Positions 7,103-14,769 of a stretch of 16,660 nt of DNA are shown here, piece by piece; the stretch's first letter is position 1, and every line of letters begins with the position of its first letter. The notes under the pieces are model-generated. The model was not told where the DNA came from and made no database searches. It worked only from the letters and a program-made list of their open reading frames with translations. Source of the stretch: an uncultured Eubacteriales bacterium (GTDB lineage: Bacteria > Bacillota > Clostridia > Peptostreptococcales > Anaerovoracaceae); the NCBI GenBank assembly GCA_900542245.1, contig UQMQ01000044.1, positions 1-16,660 of the forward strand, in the 5' to 3' direction. The position numbers and the translations under genes are program-made.

Positions 7103-7636
7103 ATGACACATGTATTAGAAGTGATTTCTATTTGGGCGATTCCACTGGTAGTTGCCGCAGTTGCGTTATACGCAATTTTCAAAAGAGTTCCGGTATATAC
7201 CTCATTCACGACCGGTGCGAAGGAGGGATTCTCCACCGCAGTTATGATCATCCCGTATCTGACAGCGATGCTCTGCGCAATCGGTATGTTCCGCGCTTCC
7301 GGTGCTATGGATTGGCTTTGCGATATCTTGGCACCGCTGACGAACCTGATCGACCTTCCGAGTGAAGTGCTGCCGATGGCAATCATGCGTTCTTTCTCCG
7401 GCGGTGCTGCTGAGGGTCTGATGGCTGACCTGCTTGCGCAGTATGGTACACAGTCCCAGATCGGGCGTATCGCATCGGTTGCATTAGGCTCCACAGAAAC
7501 GACCTTCTACGTTGTTGCTGTTTACTTTGGTTCCGTAGGCGTGTCCAACACCAGACATTCTATCGCGGCTGGTCTGCTTGGCGACCTTGCGTCCCTGATC
7601 GCAGCAACAGTTATCGTTAACATTATGTGGTATTAA
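7103..7636 (+). CDS. spmB: SpmB-like membrane protein (nucleoside recognition/Gate domain)
   Basis: 177 residues, the usual SpmB length, with clear similarity to Bacillus SpmB: RVPVYTSFTTGAKEGF (28-43), IIPYLTAMLCAIGMFRASGA (49-68), PSEVLPMAIMRSFSG (86-100) and GSTETTFYVVAVYFGSVG (129-146). About five hydrophobic segments. GGAGG lies 9 bases before the ATG and 24 bp separate it from spmA, so the pair is one transcription unit and probably one membrane complex. The next gene starts 121 bp downstream after two hairpins, which may lower or separate expression of the distal genes. Confidence 0.9.
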   Translation: MTHVLEVISIWAIPLVVAAVALYAIFKRVPVYTSFTTGAKEGFSTAVMIIPYLTAMLCAIGMFRASGAMDWLCDILAPLTNLIDLPSEVLPMAIMRSFSGGAAEGLMADLLAQYGTQSQIGRIASVALGSTETTFYVVAVYFGSVGVSNTRHSIAAGLLGDLASLIAATVIVNIMWY

Positions 7637-7645
7637 GCACGAGCA

Positions 7646-7739
7646 TTGATCGAAAGAGATCAAAGAGATAAATAAAGAAAACATAGATACTTAACAAATC
7701 AACACTCGCCGGCATGACACAGTTCTCTGTCGGCGAGTG
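7646..7739 (+). other. Two intercistronic hairpins between spmB and the LD-carboxypeptidase gene
   Basis: A 6-bp hairpin TTGATC-N6-GATCAA (7646-7663) and a 12-bp stem, CACTCGCCGGCA (7703-7714) with TGTCGGCGAGTG (7728-7739), one G-U pair and a 13-base loop. Neither is followed by a T-run, so they do not look like intrinsic terminators. They could be RNA processing or stability elements. The first overlaps a weak promoter-like TTGATC-N17-TAAATA (7646-7674), so a second internal start for the distal genes is possible. Confidence 0.4.
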
Positions 7740-7757
7740 ACATGTATGGGGGTTATG

Positions 7758-8681
7758 ATGAAATATCCAAAAAAATTAAACGCCGGGGATACCGTCGGTA
7801 TCATTTGTCCGAGCTCGGCAATTACAGCAGATAAAGTCGGTGCATGCATCGCAGCAGTTGAGGCTATGGGGTTTAAGGTGAAAGCTGCGGATAATTTGGA
7901 TACGAACTATGCCGGTTATATGGCTGGAGACGGTAAGGTGCGCGGAGAATGGATCAATCGCATGTTTGCGGATCCGGAAGTGAAGGGGATTTTCTGCGTA
8001 CGCGGCGGAGATGGCGGCAGCCGTGCGATGGAATACATCGATTACGAGATCGTCAGGAACAATCCGAAGATTTTTGTCGGCTACAGCGATGTAACGAGCA
8101 TGCACTTGGCATTTACACAGAAGTGCGATTTAATCACATTCCACGGACCGATGGTTTCTTCCAATATGGTCAGCGATTTTGACGCAGAAACAAAGGCATC
8201 TTTCTTCAAGGCTATCGACGCGGAGAAGGATTTTGCGTTTGAAAATCCGCAGGGCATGCCGCTGGAAGTCTTAAAAGAAGGCAAAGCGGAGGGGCGTTTG
8301 ACAGGCGGTAATCTGTCGCTGCTTTCGGCCAGCATCGGCACACCTTACAGTCTCGATGCGAAAGGCAAAATTTTGTTCATCGAAGAGGTTTGCGAGCCAA
8401 TCACCAAGATCGAAAAGTGGATGTATCATCTGAGAAACGCAGGTAAGCTCGCAGAATGCAGCGGCATTCTATTTGGTCAGTTTACCAAGATCACATTGGA
8501 CGACCCTGCTTATGATCTGAAGGCATGCATGCTGGACATTCTGCGCGGCATTGATATTCCGGTCATGTATCACGTACAGTCCGGCCACGGCAAGCCGATG
8601 ATGACGCTGCCGATGGGGGCAATATGCAGGATAGATACAGCGAACAAGACCATCAGCTTTGCAGTAGAGCAAGACTTATAA
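7758..8681 (+). CDS. LD-carboxypeptidase family protein (peptidase S66, LdcA/MccF type)
   Basis: 307 residues from the ATG at 7758, chosen because MKYPKKLNAGDTVGIICPSS is the normal family N-terminus and GGGGG lies 5 bases upstream; the in-frame GTG at 7737 lies inside a hairpin arm. The S66 catalytic residues are visible: nucleophile S110 in VGYSDVT, E209/E210 in FIEEVCEP, and H277 in QSGHGKP. A GGDGG oxyanion region is at 83-87. LdcA enzymes cleave the bond between meso-DAP and the terminal D-Ala of tetrapeptides in the cytoplasm during cell-wall recycling; MccF relatives act on other substrates. With lysA 23 bp downstream and dapF and a D-Ala-D-Ala dipeptidase in the same run, the LdcA role is favoured. 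Confidence 0.88.
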   Translation: MKYPKKLNAGDTVGIICPSSAITADKVGACIAAVEAMGFKVKAADNLDTNYAGYMAGDGKVRGEWINRMFADPEVKGIFCVRGGDGGSRAMEYIDYEIVRNNPKIFVGYSDVTSMHLAFTQKCDLITFHGPMVSSNMVSDFDAETKASFFKAIDAEKDFAFENPQGMPLEVLKEGKAEGRLTGGNLSLLSASIGTPYSLDAKGKILFIEEVCEPITKIEKWMYHLRNAGKLAECSGILFGQFTKITLDDPAYDLKACMLDILRGIDIPVMYHVQSGHGKPMMTLPMGAICRIDTANKTISFAVEQDL

Positions 8682-8704
8682 CGACAAGATAAAGGAAAAA
8701 GAAA

Positions 8705-10009
8705 ATGAATCAGAGACGTGAAATCAAAGACGGTATCCTGTACTTCGACGGATGCAGTACCGTTGATCTCGCCAAACAATACGGTACACCGCTGTATGTG
8801 ATGTCCGAAGGCGACATCGAAGACAAGATGCGCGAGATCAAAACCTGTTTTTTAGACAAATATCCGAATACACGAGCTGCTTACGCCTCGAAGGCGTTCT
8901 GCACTATGGCAATATACAAAATCTGCGAGAAAGAGGGCTTTTGCATCGACATCGTGTCCGGCGGCGAGCTGCATACGGCGATCAAAGCGGGCTTCCCTGC
9001 AGAGCGTATCGAGTTCAACGGCAACAATAAGCTGCCGCAGGAGATCGAAGAAGCGCTGGATTACGGCATCGGCAGATTTATCGTAGACGGACTGCAGGAA
9101 GTTGCGCTGATCGAAGCAATCTGCAAGGAAAAGGGCAAGACTGCCAATATCCTTTTCCGTGTAACGCCGGGTGTTGCGGCCAGCACACACGACTACATCA
9201 CGACGGGCAAAAAAGACTCCAAATTCGGGATCCCGCTGGACGAGGATGTTTTCTTCCCACAGGTGGAAGCAGCGATCAAGGCGGAGCACATCAACTTTTT
9301 GGGTCTGCACTTCCATGTCGGCTCTCAGCTGTTCGACAATGCGCCGTTTTTGCAGGCGCTGGACATCATTCTTGATAAGGTGGCAGAGATCAAAAAGAGA
9401 TTTGACTATGACATTAAGGAATTGAATCTGGGTGGCGGCTTTGGGGCGACCTATATCGACGAGGAAAGAAAGCCTTATGCATATTTCTTGGCGCCGATGA
9501 TGGAACGCATTGAGGCGTTCTTTACGGAGCTTGGCGTAGAAAGACCGGCGGTCGTCATCGAGCCGGGCAGAAGTATTGTTGCGGAGGCGGGGCTGTCACT
9601 TTATACGATCGGCAGTATCAAGGATATTCGCGATATTCGCAAATATGTTTCTGTCGATGGCGGTATGACGGATAATATCAGACCGGCGCTGTATCAGGCG
9701 GAATATGAGGGTCTGGTCGCGAACAAGGCTTCCGAACCGAAGGACGATAAGGTGACGATCTGCGGCAAGTGCTGTGAATCCGGTGATATCCTGATCAAGG
9801 ACTGCATGATTACCGGAACGGCAAAGGCCGGTGATTTGTTTGCGATGTTCTCAACGGGCGCATACGGATTTTCGATGGCATCAAACTACAACAGCAATCC
9901 GATTCCGGCAGTGGTTCTGGTCAAGGACGGCAAGTCCGAGCTTATCGTCAAGAGACAGAGCTACGATGATATGATCAAAAATCAGGTCATGCCGGAAATG
10001 CTGAAATAG
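8705..10009 (+). CDS. lysA: Diaminopimelate decarboxylase
   Basis: 434 residues, a fold type III PLP enzyme converting meso-diaminopimelate to L-lysine and CO2. Visible are the PLP lysine K63 in YASKAF, HVGSQ (204-208), the phosphate-binding GGGFG (243-247), EPGR (286-289), the DAP-decarboxylase signature CCESGD (356-361) whose cysteine acts from the partner subunit, and Y387 in GAYGFSMASNYN. Length and ends are normal. A weak AAGGAAAAAG ribosome binding site precedes the ATG. It is tightly spaced with neighbours on both sides (23 and 21 bp), so it is part of the operon. Here it lies among degradative genes, not with dapA/dapB, which suggests it may convert salvaged DAP to lysine. Confidence 0.95.
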   Translation: MNQRREIKDGILYFDGCSTVDLAKQYGTPLYVMSEGDIEDKMREIKTCFLDKYPNTRAAYASKAFCTMAIYKICEKEGFCIDIVSGGELHTAIKAGFPAERIEFNGNNKLPQEIEEALDYGIGRFIVDGLQEVALIEAICKEKGKTANILFRVTPGVAASTHDYITTGKKDSKFGIPLDEDVFFPQVEAAIKAEHINFLGLHFHVGSQLFDNAPFLQALDIILDKVAEIKKRFDYDIKELNLGGGFGATYIDEERKPYAYFLAPMMERIEAFFTELGVERPAVVIEPGRSIVAEAGLSLYTIGSIKDIRDIRKYVSVDGGMTDNIRPALYQAEYEGLVANKASEPKDDKVTICGKCCESGDILIKDCMITGTAKAGDLFAMFSTGAYGFSMASNYNSNPIPAVVLVKDGKSELIVKRQSYDDMIKNQVMPEMLK

Positions 10010-10030
10010 CATGCAGCAGAGAGGGCAGGG

Positions 10031-10801
10031 ATGGATAAGAAGAAATTGGAACAAAGGTTGACCGCATTAAAGGGGCACATCGGGTTTTATTACAAAAACC
10101 TTGTGACCGGCGAGACCTATCAATATCACAGCGAGGATGCGTTTGAGGCGGCAAGCCTGCCGAAGCTGGCGCTTCTGCTGGAGGTTTTAAAGCTGGCGCA
10201 AGAAGGTGTGTTGCACCTGACGGATAAAGTGAAGGTGAAGGATGGCGATAAGGTGGGCGGCTGCGGCGCACTCAAATCATTCCCGGGCGATCTGGAGGTG
10301 GATATTGAGACGCTCTGCAGACTGATGATCACCATCAGCGACAATACGGCAACGAATGCACTCCTGCGTCTGGTTGGATTCGAACGTCTCAGACGCGATA
10401 TGGAAGCGATGGGACTATCCGCGACACGCTTCGAACGCTGTTATTTTGATGATGAGGCGCAGGCAAGAGGGCTCTCCAACTATGTGTGCCCGGGCGAGAT
10501 CGGTATGCTGCTGGAGCAGATCTATCGAAGAAGCTTCTGCTGTGAAGCAGTATCGGCGCATGCGGAAGAAATCCTCCTGCTGCAGCAGATCCGCCACAAA
10601 ATCCCGGGCTACATCGACGGAGGCGAAAAAATCGCCAACAAGACCGGAGAGAACGGCAAGGTGACACATGATGGGGCAATCGTATTTGCCGAAAAGCCGT
10701 TCGTGCTTGTCATCTGCTCCGAGGATACCGATGTGCCGGAGACAGAACGCTTCATACGTGAAATTGCGCTGGAGCTCTATCAGGAAAACAGTGCAGAATA
10801 A
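10031..10801 (+). CDS. Class A beta-lactamase-like serine hydrolase without a signal peptide
   Basis: 256 residues with the fold markers of class A penicillin-recognising enzymes: SLPK (S42 to K45), SDN (103-105) and KTG (204-206). The omega-loop ExxLN motif that carries the deacylating glutamate of true beta-lactamases is not visible. In its place is FDDEAQARGLSNYVCPGE (139-156). There is no signal peptide and the previous gene ends 21 bp upstream, so the protein is probably cytoplasmic. That argues against antibiotic resistance and for a peptidase or esterase acting on D-Ala-containing peptides. GGCAGGG precedes the ATG. Activity is unproven; the family call is firm. Confidence 0.85.
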   Translation: MDKKKLEQRLTALKGHIGFYYKNLVTGETYQYHSEDAFEAASLPKLALLLEVLKLAQEGVLHLTDKVKVKDGDKVGGCGALKSFPGDLEVDIETLCRLMITISDNTATNALLRLVGFERLRRDMEAMGLSATRFERCYFDDEAQARGLSNYVCPGEIGMLLEQIYRRSFCCEAVSAHAEEILLLQQIRHKIPGYIDGGEKIANKTGENGKVTHDGAIVFAEKPFVLVICSEDTDVPETERFIREIALELYQENSAE

Positions 10802-10958
10802 ACGGAAGCCTGAGAGGCAGTCTGCCGAACGAGGCGGACAATATCATGCGCATAAACGAGCTTTTGGATCGGCAGTCTGCTTGCTGCTCCTACGAAACAG
10901 TAAATAAAAAGAATAAACAGAAAAGGAAGGGCATGGGAAACTGGATAAAAAAGGAAAT

Positions 10959-11507
10959 TTGATTCGCTTATTAGACCTCGATGCGGATTTTATCATTGAT
11001 TTAAGATATGCAACAGCAGATAATTTTACCGGTGTACAGGTTTACCGGTCAGCGGAGTGCTGGGTGGACGCGCATACCGCGCAAATTTTGATACAGGCAA
11101 AAAATATTTTCAAGGCGGCAGGATATCGCGTAAAGATCTGGGATGCTTACAGACCGATTCGTGCGCAGCGGAGGTTTTGGGAGATCCTGCCGGACGATAA
11201 TTTCGTTGCCAGACCGCCGGAGGTCGCCAAAATCAAGACGTTTCGTCCGTCGCACATGAACGGTATGTGCGTGGATGTTACTTTGACGAATATGGACGGA
11301 ACGGATATCGAAATGCCGTCGCCGTTTGACACGATGAACGAACGCGCGGCGTTGAGTTGTAAACGCAACTCCGCCGTGGGCAGAAAAAATGCCTCCTATC
11401 TCAAGGAAGTGATGGAATCGGTGGGATTCCAAGCATACAAGGGAGAATGGTGGCACTTTTATGATGTCACCGGCGAGCCGGTTCCGTTCAGTGATTATGA
11501 CATTTAA
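10959..11507 (+). CDS. D-alanyl-D-alanine dipeptidase, VanX/DdpX type (M15D)
   Basis: 182 residues from TTG 10959. The family hallmarks are clear: DLRYATADNFTG near the N-terminus, the transition-state arginine R65 in DAYRP, zinc ligands H99 and D106 in PSHMNGMCVD, and catalytic E163 with zinc ligand H166 in EWWHF. VanX-type enzymes split D-Ala-D-Ala, in van clusters for resistance and in DdpX for using D-Ala as a nutrient. No vanA/vanH genes are here, so a catabolic role fits. The start is uncertain: a better ribosome binding site (AAGGA) precedes an ATG at 10933 that is out of frame by one base, and an in-frame CTG lies at 10941. The preceding 157-bp gap holds no gene that I can see. Confidence 0.88.
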   Translation: MIRLLDLDADFIIDLRYATADNFTGVQVYRSAECWVDAHTAQILIQAKNIFKAAGYRVKIWDAYRPIRAQRRFWEILPDDNFVARPPEVAKIKTFRPSHMNGMCVDVTLTNMDGTDIEMPSPFDTMNERAALSCKRNSAVGRKNASYLKEVMESVGFQAYKGEWWHFYDVTGEPVPFSDYDI

Positions 11508-11557
11508 TACGGTCTCAAAGCAGTGCCGTTGCAAGGATAGGTGGGAACAGAACAGAC

Positions 11558-12973
11558 ATGAACAAAGGACAAGTGCAAGTGCAAGGTGAGACGATAGCAG
11601 CACCAGACGTGGCACAACCAAAAATCTCAACACGCAAAACGGTACTTCTGCTCGCATGGCCGGCGATCTTAGAGCAGATCATGCAGACCATGGTGAGTTA
11701 TGTCGATCTGGCGATGGTTGGCAGCATGGGCGTCAATGCAGCGGCTTCGGTAACGATCAACACGAGTCTGCTGTGGATGATTAATGGGATTATTTGGGGA
11801 CCGGTGACGGGGTTCTCTGTTTTGGCGGCCACGGCTCTCGGGCAGAATGACCCGGAAAAGGTCAAAAAAATCATGCGGCAGGCAATGACTGCCATGCTGC
11901 TTTTAGGGCTGCTCATGCTGGCGCTGATCGAAGGGCTCGCTCAATTTTTCGCGAGGGTGATGGGCGCAGAAGCGGACATCATACCGGATGCGCGCGCTTA
12001 TCTGATGCTGATCGGCTTTGGCATTCCGTTTCAGATCATGCTTGCAGTCTGCAGCGGCCTTGTGCGGGGTCTGGGTGACACGAAAACACCGATGCTGTAC
12101 AATATATTGTTTAACCTTATCAATATCGTGCTGAACTATCTGCTGATCTATCCGGTCGGCAGCGTGAAGCTGATGGGCTTCACCGTCAAAACCATCGGAC
12201 TGGGGCTTGGCGTACGCGGCGCGGCGCTCGGCACGAGCGGCGGTGCGCTCATCGCGGGGCTTTTGATGCTGCGGGTGCTGTTTTCCAAGCGGCGCGCGAT
12301 TTCGATCAGGGTGCGGGACGACTATCGCCCGGATAAAGTAATTGTGCGGCAGATGCTGTACCTGAGCGTTCCGGTGATCTTTGAACGGATCAGTATCTCT
12401 TTCGGGCAGATCTTGGGATCGGCGCTGGCGACGGGCTTGGGAACCGCGGCGCTGGCCGCGCACCAGCTGGCAAATACCGGAGAATCGATCTGCTATATGC
12501 CCGCGTTTGGTTTCGGGATCGCCGTCACAACACTGGTCGCGCAGTCTGCAGGCGCCGGACGCGAGGATTTGAAGCACGAATACGCGCGGCTGTGCATGAT
12601 CTATGACCTTATAATCATGTGTACGATGGCAGCTTTGATGTATGTGTTCGCGCCGCAGCTGATGGGTTTCTTTATCGCCGATGCGGCGGTCATCAAAGCG
12701 GGAGCTGTGCTGCTGCGGATCCAGACTTTCGCAGAACCATGTTTGGCGATCAATTTCGTGGCGACCGGCATTATGAGAGGCGAGGGCGATACGAAATGGC
12801 CGTTTCTAATCGCTGTCATCGGCATGTGGGCAGTCAGACTGCCGCTATCCTTCCTTTTTGTGAAGGGGTTTGGACTGGGTCTGGAGTTTCTGTGGGTTGC
12901 GATGGCCTGTGACTGGATCTCGCGGGCGGTTTTGTGCTGGATTCGCCTGAAGAAAGGCAGAAGGAGATTTTGA
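11558..12973 (+). CDS. MATE-family multidrug/organic cation exporter
   Basis: 471 residues with about twelve hydrophobic helices in two related halves, typical of Na+- or H+-coupled MATE antiporters. Family markers are the first-half P-A-ILEQIMQTMVSYVDLAMVG, GPVTGFSVLAATALGQND, SGLVRGLGDTKTPM, and in the second half GTAALAAHQLANTGESICYMPAFGFGIA and GIMRGEGDTKWP. An unusually polar 25-residue N-terminal lead precedes the first helix. Substrate cannot be predicted. Spacing of 50 bp from the dipeptidase gene and 48 bp to dapF puts it within the operon, where it may export an unwanted product or protect against a cell-wall-active compound. Confidence 0.9.
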   Translation: MNKGQVQVQGETIAAPDVAQPKISTRKTVLLLAWPAILEQIMQTMVSYVDLAMVGSMGVNAAASVTINTSLLWMINGIIWGPVTGFSVLAATALGQNDPEKVKKIMRQAMTAMLLLGLLMLALIEGLAQFFARVMGAEADIIPDARAYLMLIGFGIPFQIMLAVCSGLVRGLGDTKTPMLYNILFNLINIVLNYLLIYPVGSVKLMGFTVKTIGLGLGVRGAALGTSGGALIAGLLMLRVLFSKRRAISIRVRDDYRPDKVIVRQMLYLSVPVIFERISISFGQILGSALATGLGTAALAAHQLANTGESICYMPAFGFGIAVTTLVAQSAGAGREDLKHEYARLCMIYDLIIMCTMAALMYVFAPQLMGFFIADAAVIKAGAVLLRIQTFAEPCLAINFVATGIMRGEGDTKWPFLIAVIGMWAVRLPLSFLFVKGFGLGLEFLWVAMACDWISRAVLCWIRLKKGRRRF

Positions 12974-13021
12974 CGCAATGAAAAAGCAAACAGCCTTTGC
13001 GGGCTGAAGGAGGGAATCCCA

Positions 13022-13873
13022 ATGAAATTTACGAAAATGCAAGGGGCAGGCAATGATTTCCTTGTCATCAATAACATAGAAGAAAAATTACCGCAGGCAC
13101 AGTTTGCGGCGCTGGCCAGACGGCTGTGCACGCGGCGCATGTCGATCGGTGCGGATGGTATGATGATCGTGGACGCGCCGCAAAACGGCGGCGATTACCG
13201 CATGTATTTTTATAATGCGGACGGCAGCCTCGGAGAAATGTGCGGCAACGGCGCGCGCTGTATCGCCAGATACGGTTATGAAAAGGGGCTGGCAGGCGAG
13301 ACGCAGCGTGTGGAGACGACGGCCGGACTGGTCGTCGGACAGCGCAGAGATAAGCGGATGTACACCGTACGTCTGAACGATATTACGAAGTTTGCGCAGG
13401 ACGTAACCGCAAAGATAGACGGCAAGACTGTGCAATGCGACTATCTGGAGCTTGGCGATCCCGGACTGCCGCACGCTGTCGTGCTGCTGGATGGCGACTG
13501 CGCGATGACGCAGGAGGCGCTGCGCGAGCTTGGACGCAAGCTGCGGGCAAACAGCGCGTTTCCGAAGGGCGCGAATGTGAACTTCTGTCGGGTAATCGGC
13601 GAGAACGAAGTGGAAGAATTGACCTATGAACGCGGTGTTGAGGACTTCACGCTGGCCTGCGGCACAGGCACCGGCTCTGTCGTTGCGGCGCTGATGCGCA
13701 GAGGACTAGTCAGCGGTGAGAACACCAAAGTACATGTACCGGGCGGCGAGCTGTTTATCACCTTAAACACAGACCCGCAGACACAGGAGATTACGGATAT
13801 CTACTTGACCGGACCGACCAATATCGTCGCTGAGGGAGAAGTCTGCGACGAGGAGTTGGATGTGCTTTTATAA
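13022..13873 (+). CDS. dapF: Diaminopimelate epimerase
   Basis: 283 residues, the PLP-independent two-cysteine racemase that interconverts LL- and meso-diaminopimelate. Both catalytic cysteines are present: C74 in MCGNGARC and C213 in LACGTGTGS. The start MKFTKMQGAGNDF and the internal PKGANVNF are typical. AAGGAGGG lies 7 bases upstream. Last gene of the run. In a salvage setting it would link DAP stereoisomers to LysA, which uses the meso form. The end of the operon is followed by a strong hairpin at 13926-13961. Confidence 0.96.
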   Translation: MKFTKMQGAGNDFLVINNIEEKLPQAQFAALARRLCTRRMSIGADGMMIVDAPQNGGDYRMYFYNADGSLGEMCGNGARCIARYGYEKGLAGETQRVETTAGLVVGQRRDKRMYTVRLNDITKFAQDVTAKIDGKTVQCDYLELGDPGLPHAVVLLDGDCAMTQEALRELGRKLRANSAFPKGANVNFCRVIGENEVEELTYERGVEDFTLACGTGTGSVVAALMRRGLVSGENTKVHVPGGELFITLNTDPQTQEITDIYLTGPTNIVAEGEVCDEELDVLL

Positions 13874-13920
13874 CCTGTGTATAACCCGTGAACATAATCC
13901 GGGCGTGATGTGACGAATGA

Positions 13921-13961
13921 AAAAGCGCGCACCACGAAACCGATGTTTCGTGATGCGCGCC
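13921..13961 (-). terminator. Rho-independent terminator of the 58-residue ORF (also downstream of dapF)
   Basis: GCGCGCA-C-CACGAAAC, loop CGAT, GTTTCGTG-A-TGCGCGC: a 15-pair stem with one mismatch. Read on the minus strand it is followed by five T (plus-strand A run before it), a standard intrinsic terminator for the leftward small gene. It also lies about 50 bp after dapF and could stall that transcript, though there is no T-run on the plus strand. Confidence 0.75.
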
Positions 13962-13963
13962 AA

Positions 13964-13997
13964 AAGGTGGATATTCTTATAAGGTGGATATTCTTAT
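13964..13997. repeat. 17-bp perfect tandem duplication
   Basis: AAGGTGGATATTCTTAT occurs twice head to tail at 13964-13980 and 13981-13997. The right copy contains the stop codon of the minus-strand small ORF (13994-13996); the left copy lies between that stop and the terminator. Confidence 0.9.
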
Positions 13998-14170
13998 TTC
14001 GCTGTTTCGCGAGCGTCGGTAAACAACTGACTCCAACTGCCGCGCGGGTACGCCTGCGCAGGATTTTCCCAGTGTTCCTGACGAAGATACAACCCGATGA
14101 GCTGCTCCTGACGATTCTCGCACTGCTGTCTGTAATAGTTTTTCATGTTATCGAATAATGTCTGTTTCAT
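13994..14170 (-). CDS. Small ORF of 58 residues, unrecognised
   Basis: The minus strand from ATG 14170 to TAA 13994 encodes 58 residues, beginning MKQTLFDNMKNYYRQQCEN and ending with LFTDARETAK. It is polar, with two tryptophans and a PRGSWSQLF stretch, and no membrane helix. AGAGAGG lies 9-10 bases before the start and a strong intrinsic terminator follows the stop by about 33 bases, which together support a real gene. I recognise no family. It lies about 520 bases downstream, in the same direction, of a cobalamin riboswitch and its terminator, so B12-responsive expression is possible but not shown. I found no convincing promoter of its own. Confidence 0.55.
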   Translation of the reverse strand: MKQTLFDNMKNYYRQQCENRQEQLIGLYLRQEHWENPAQAYPRGSWSQLFTDARETAK

Positions 14171-14254
14171 AGATATTTTCCTCTCTTTCTGATTCTAGTG
14201 TTTTTTAGCAATGGTGTTTCGATTAAAAATATCGTATGACTAATTGAAGCCTTC

Positions 14255-14406
14255 GCTCTTTGCACTCCCGCGGTCAACCGCTCGCGGTATGCAAGAAAGG
14301 CCGATGAAATTCGTATTCACGCAGCGGTTCCCCCTTTCTTCCCGGCGCCCTTCTGGGCGAGGATCGTGATATATACAGAAGAAAACTTTCGAGGTCCGGT
14401 GCGGAC
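14255..14406. other. Gene-poor stretch with a series of stem-loops
   Basis: Between the 58-residue ORF and the riboswitch terminator (14171-14695) I find no convincing gene. A cluster of inverted repeats is present: TTTGCA...TGCAAG enclosing CCGCG...CGCGG (about 14259-14296), AAGAAAGG (14293-14300) with CCTTTCTT (14333-14340), CGCCC-TTCT-GGGCG (about 14345-14358), and GGTCCG-N3-CGGACC (about 14392-14406). This could be a structured leader or small RNA, most simply on the minus strand as part of the riboswitch read-through transcript. A strong AAGGAGG at about 14611-14617 on the plus strand leads only to a 10-codon ORF from TTG. Confidence 0.35.
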
Positions 14407-14695
14407 CGCGGTTTTCCTGTTCATGGATTTGTGGGAGCTGTGGTCAAAGCAAAGGCAGCAAAACAGATTAGCAAGATGTTCGGTAATCATTTGTTGTTTT
14501 GATTCTTTATTTAACTTTTTTCTTTGGAGCTCCGAATGCTTGCTCGCACTTATTTTTTCACCGCTGCTGTCTTTTCGCTTATCTTGAAACATATTCTTAT
14601 CAATGAATCTAAGGAGGAGATTCTCTTGACCTTCGGATTAGCTCGATTTTGCCGGTAATCCAAACATGGAGATATCTAAGTGGATTTTTGTATTC

Positions 14696-14743
14696 AAAAA
14701 GACTGCAGCCCCCATGGTGCGAAAACACCAAAAGACCACAGCC
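14696..14743 (-). terminator. Intrinsic terminator of the cobalamin riboswitch expression platform
   Basis: On the minus strand GGCTGTGGTC pairs fully with GGCTGCAGTC when G-U pairs are counted (10 pairs). It encloses an inner TGGTG/CACCA stem with a TTTTCG loop, and TTTTT follows. Its position just downstream of the aptamer indicates transcriptional control: ligand binding would favour this terminator. Confidence 0.65.
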
Positions 14744-14769
14744 CGTTTTTACTGTGCATTTGCTTGTTT

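Noticed and set aside
14366..14587. 73-codon plus-strand ORF opposite the above
   Set aside because: GTG start without a ribosome binding site; the hydrophobic stretch arises from T-rich DNA, and the overlap with stem-loops argues for chance.
14317..14592. 91-codon minus-strand ORF downstream of the cobalamin riboswitch
   Set aside because: No ribosome binding site at its ATG, low-complexity Lys/Ser/Gln composition, no membrane helices as expected for a B12 or cobalt transporter, and its sequence covers the stem-loop cluster. I could not support it as a gene.
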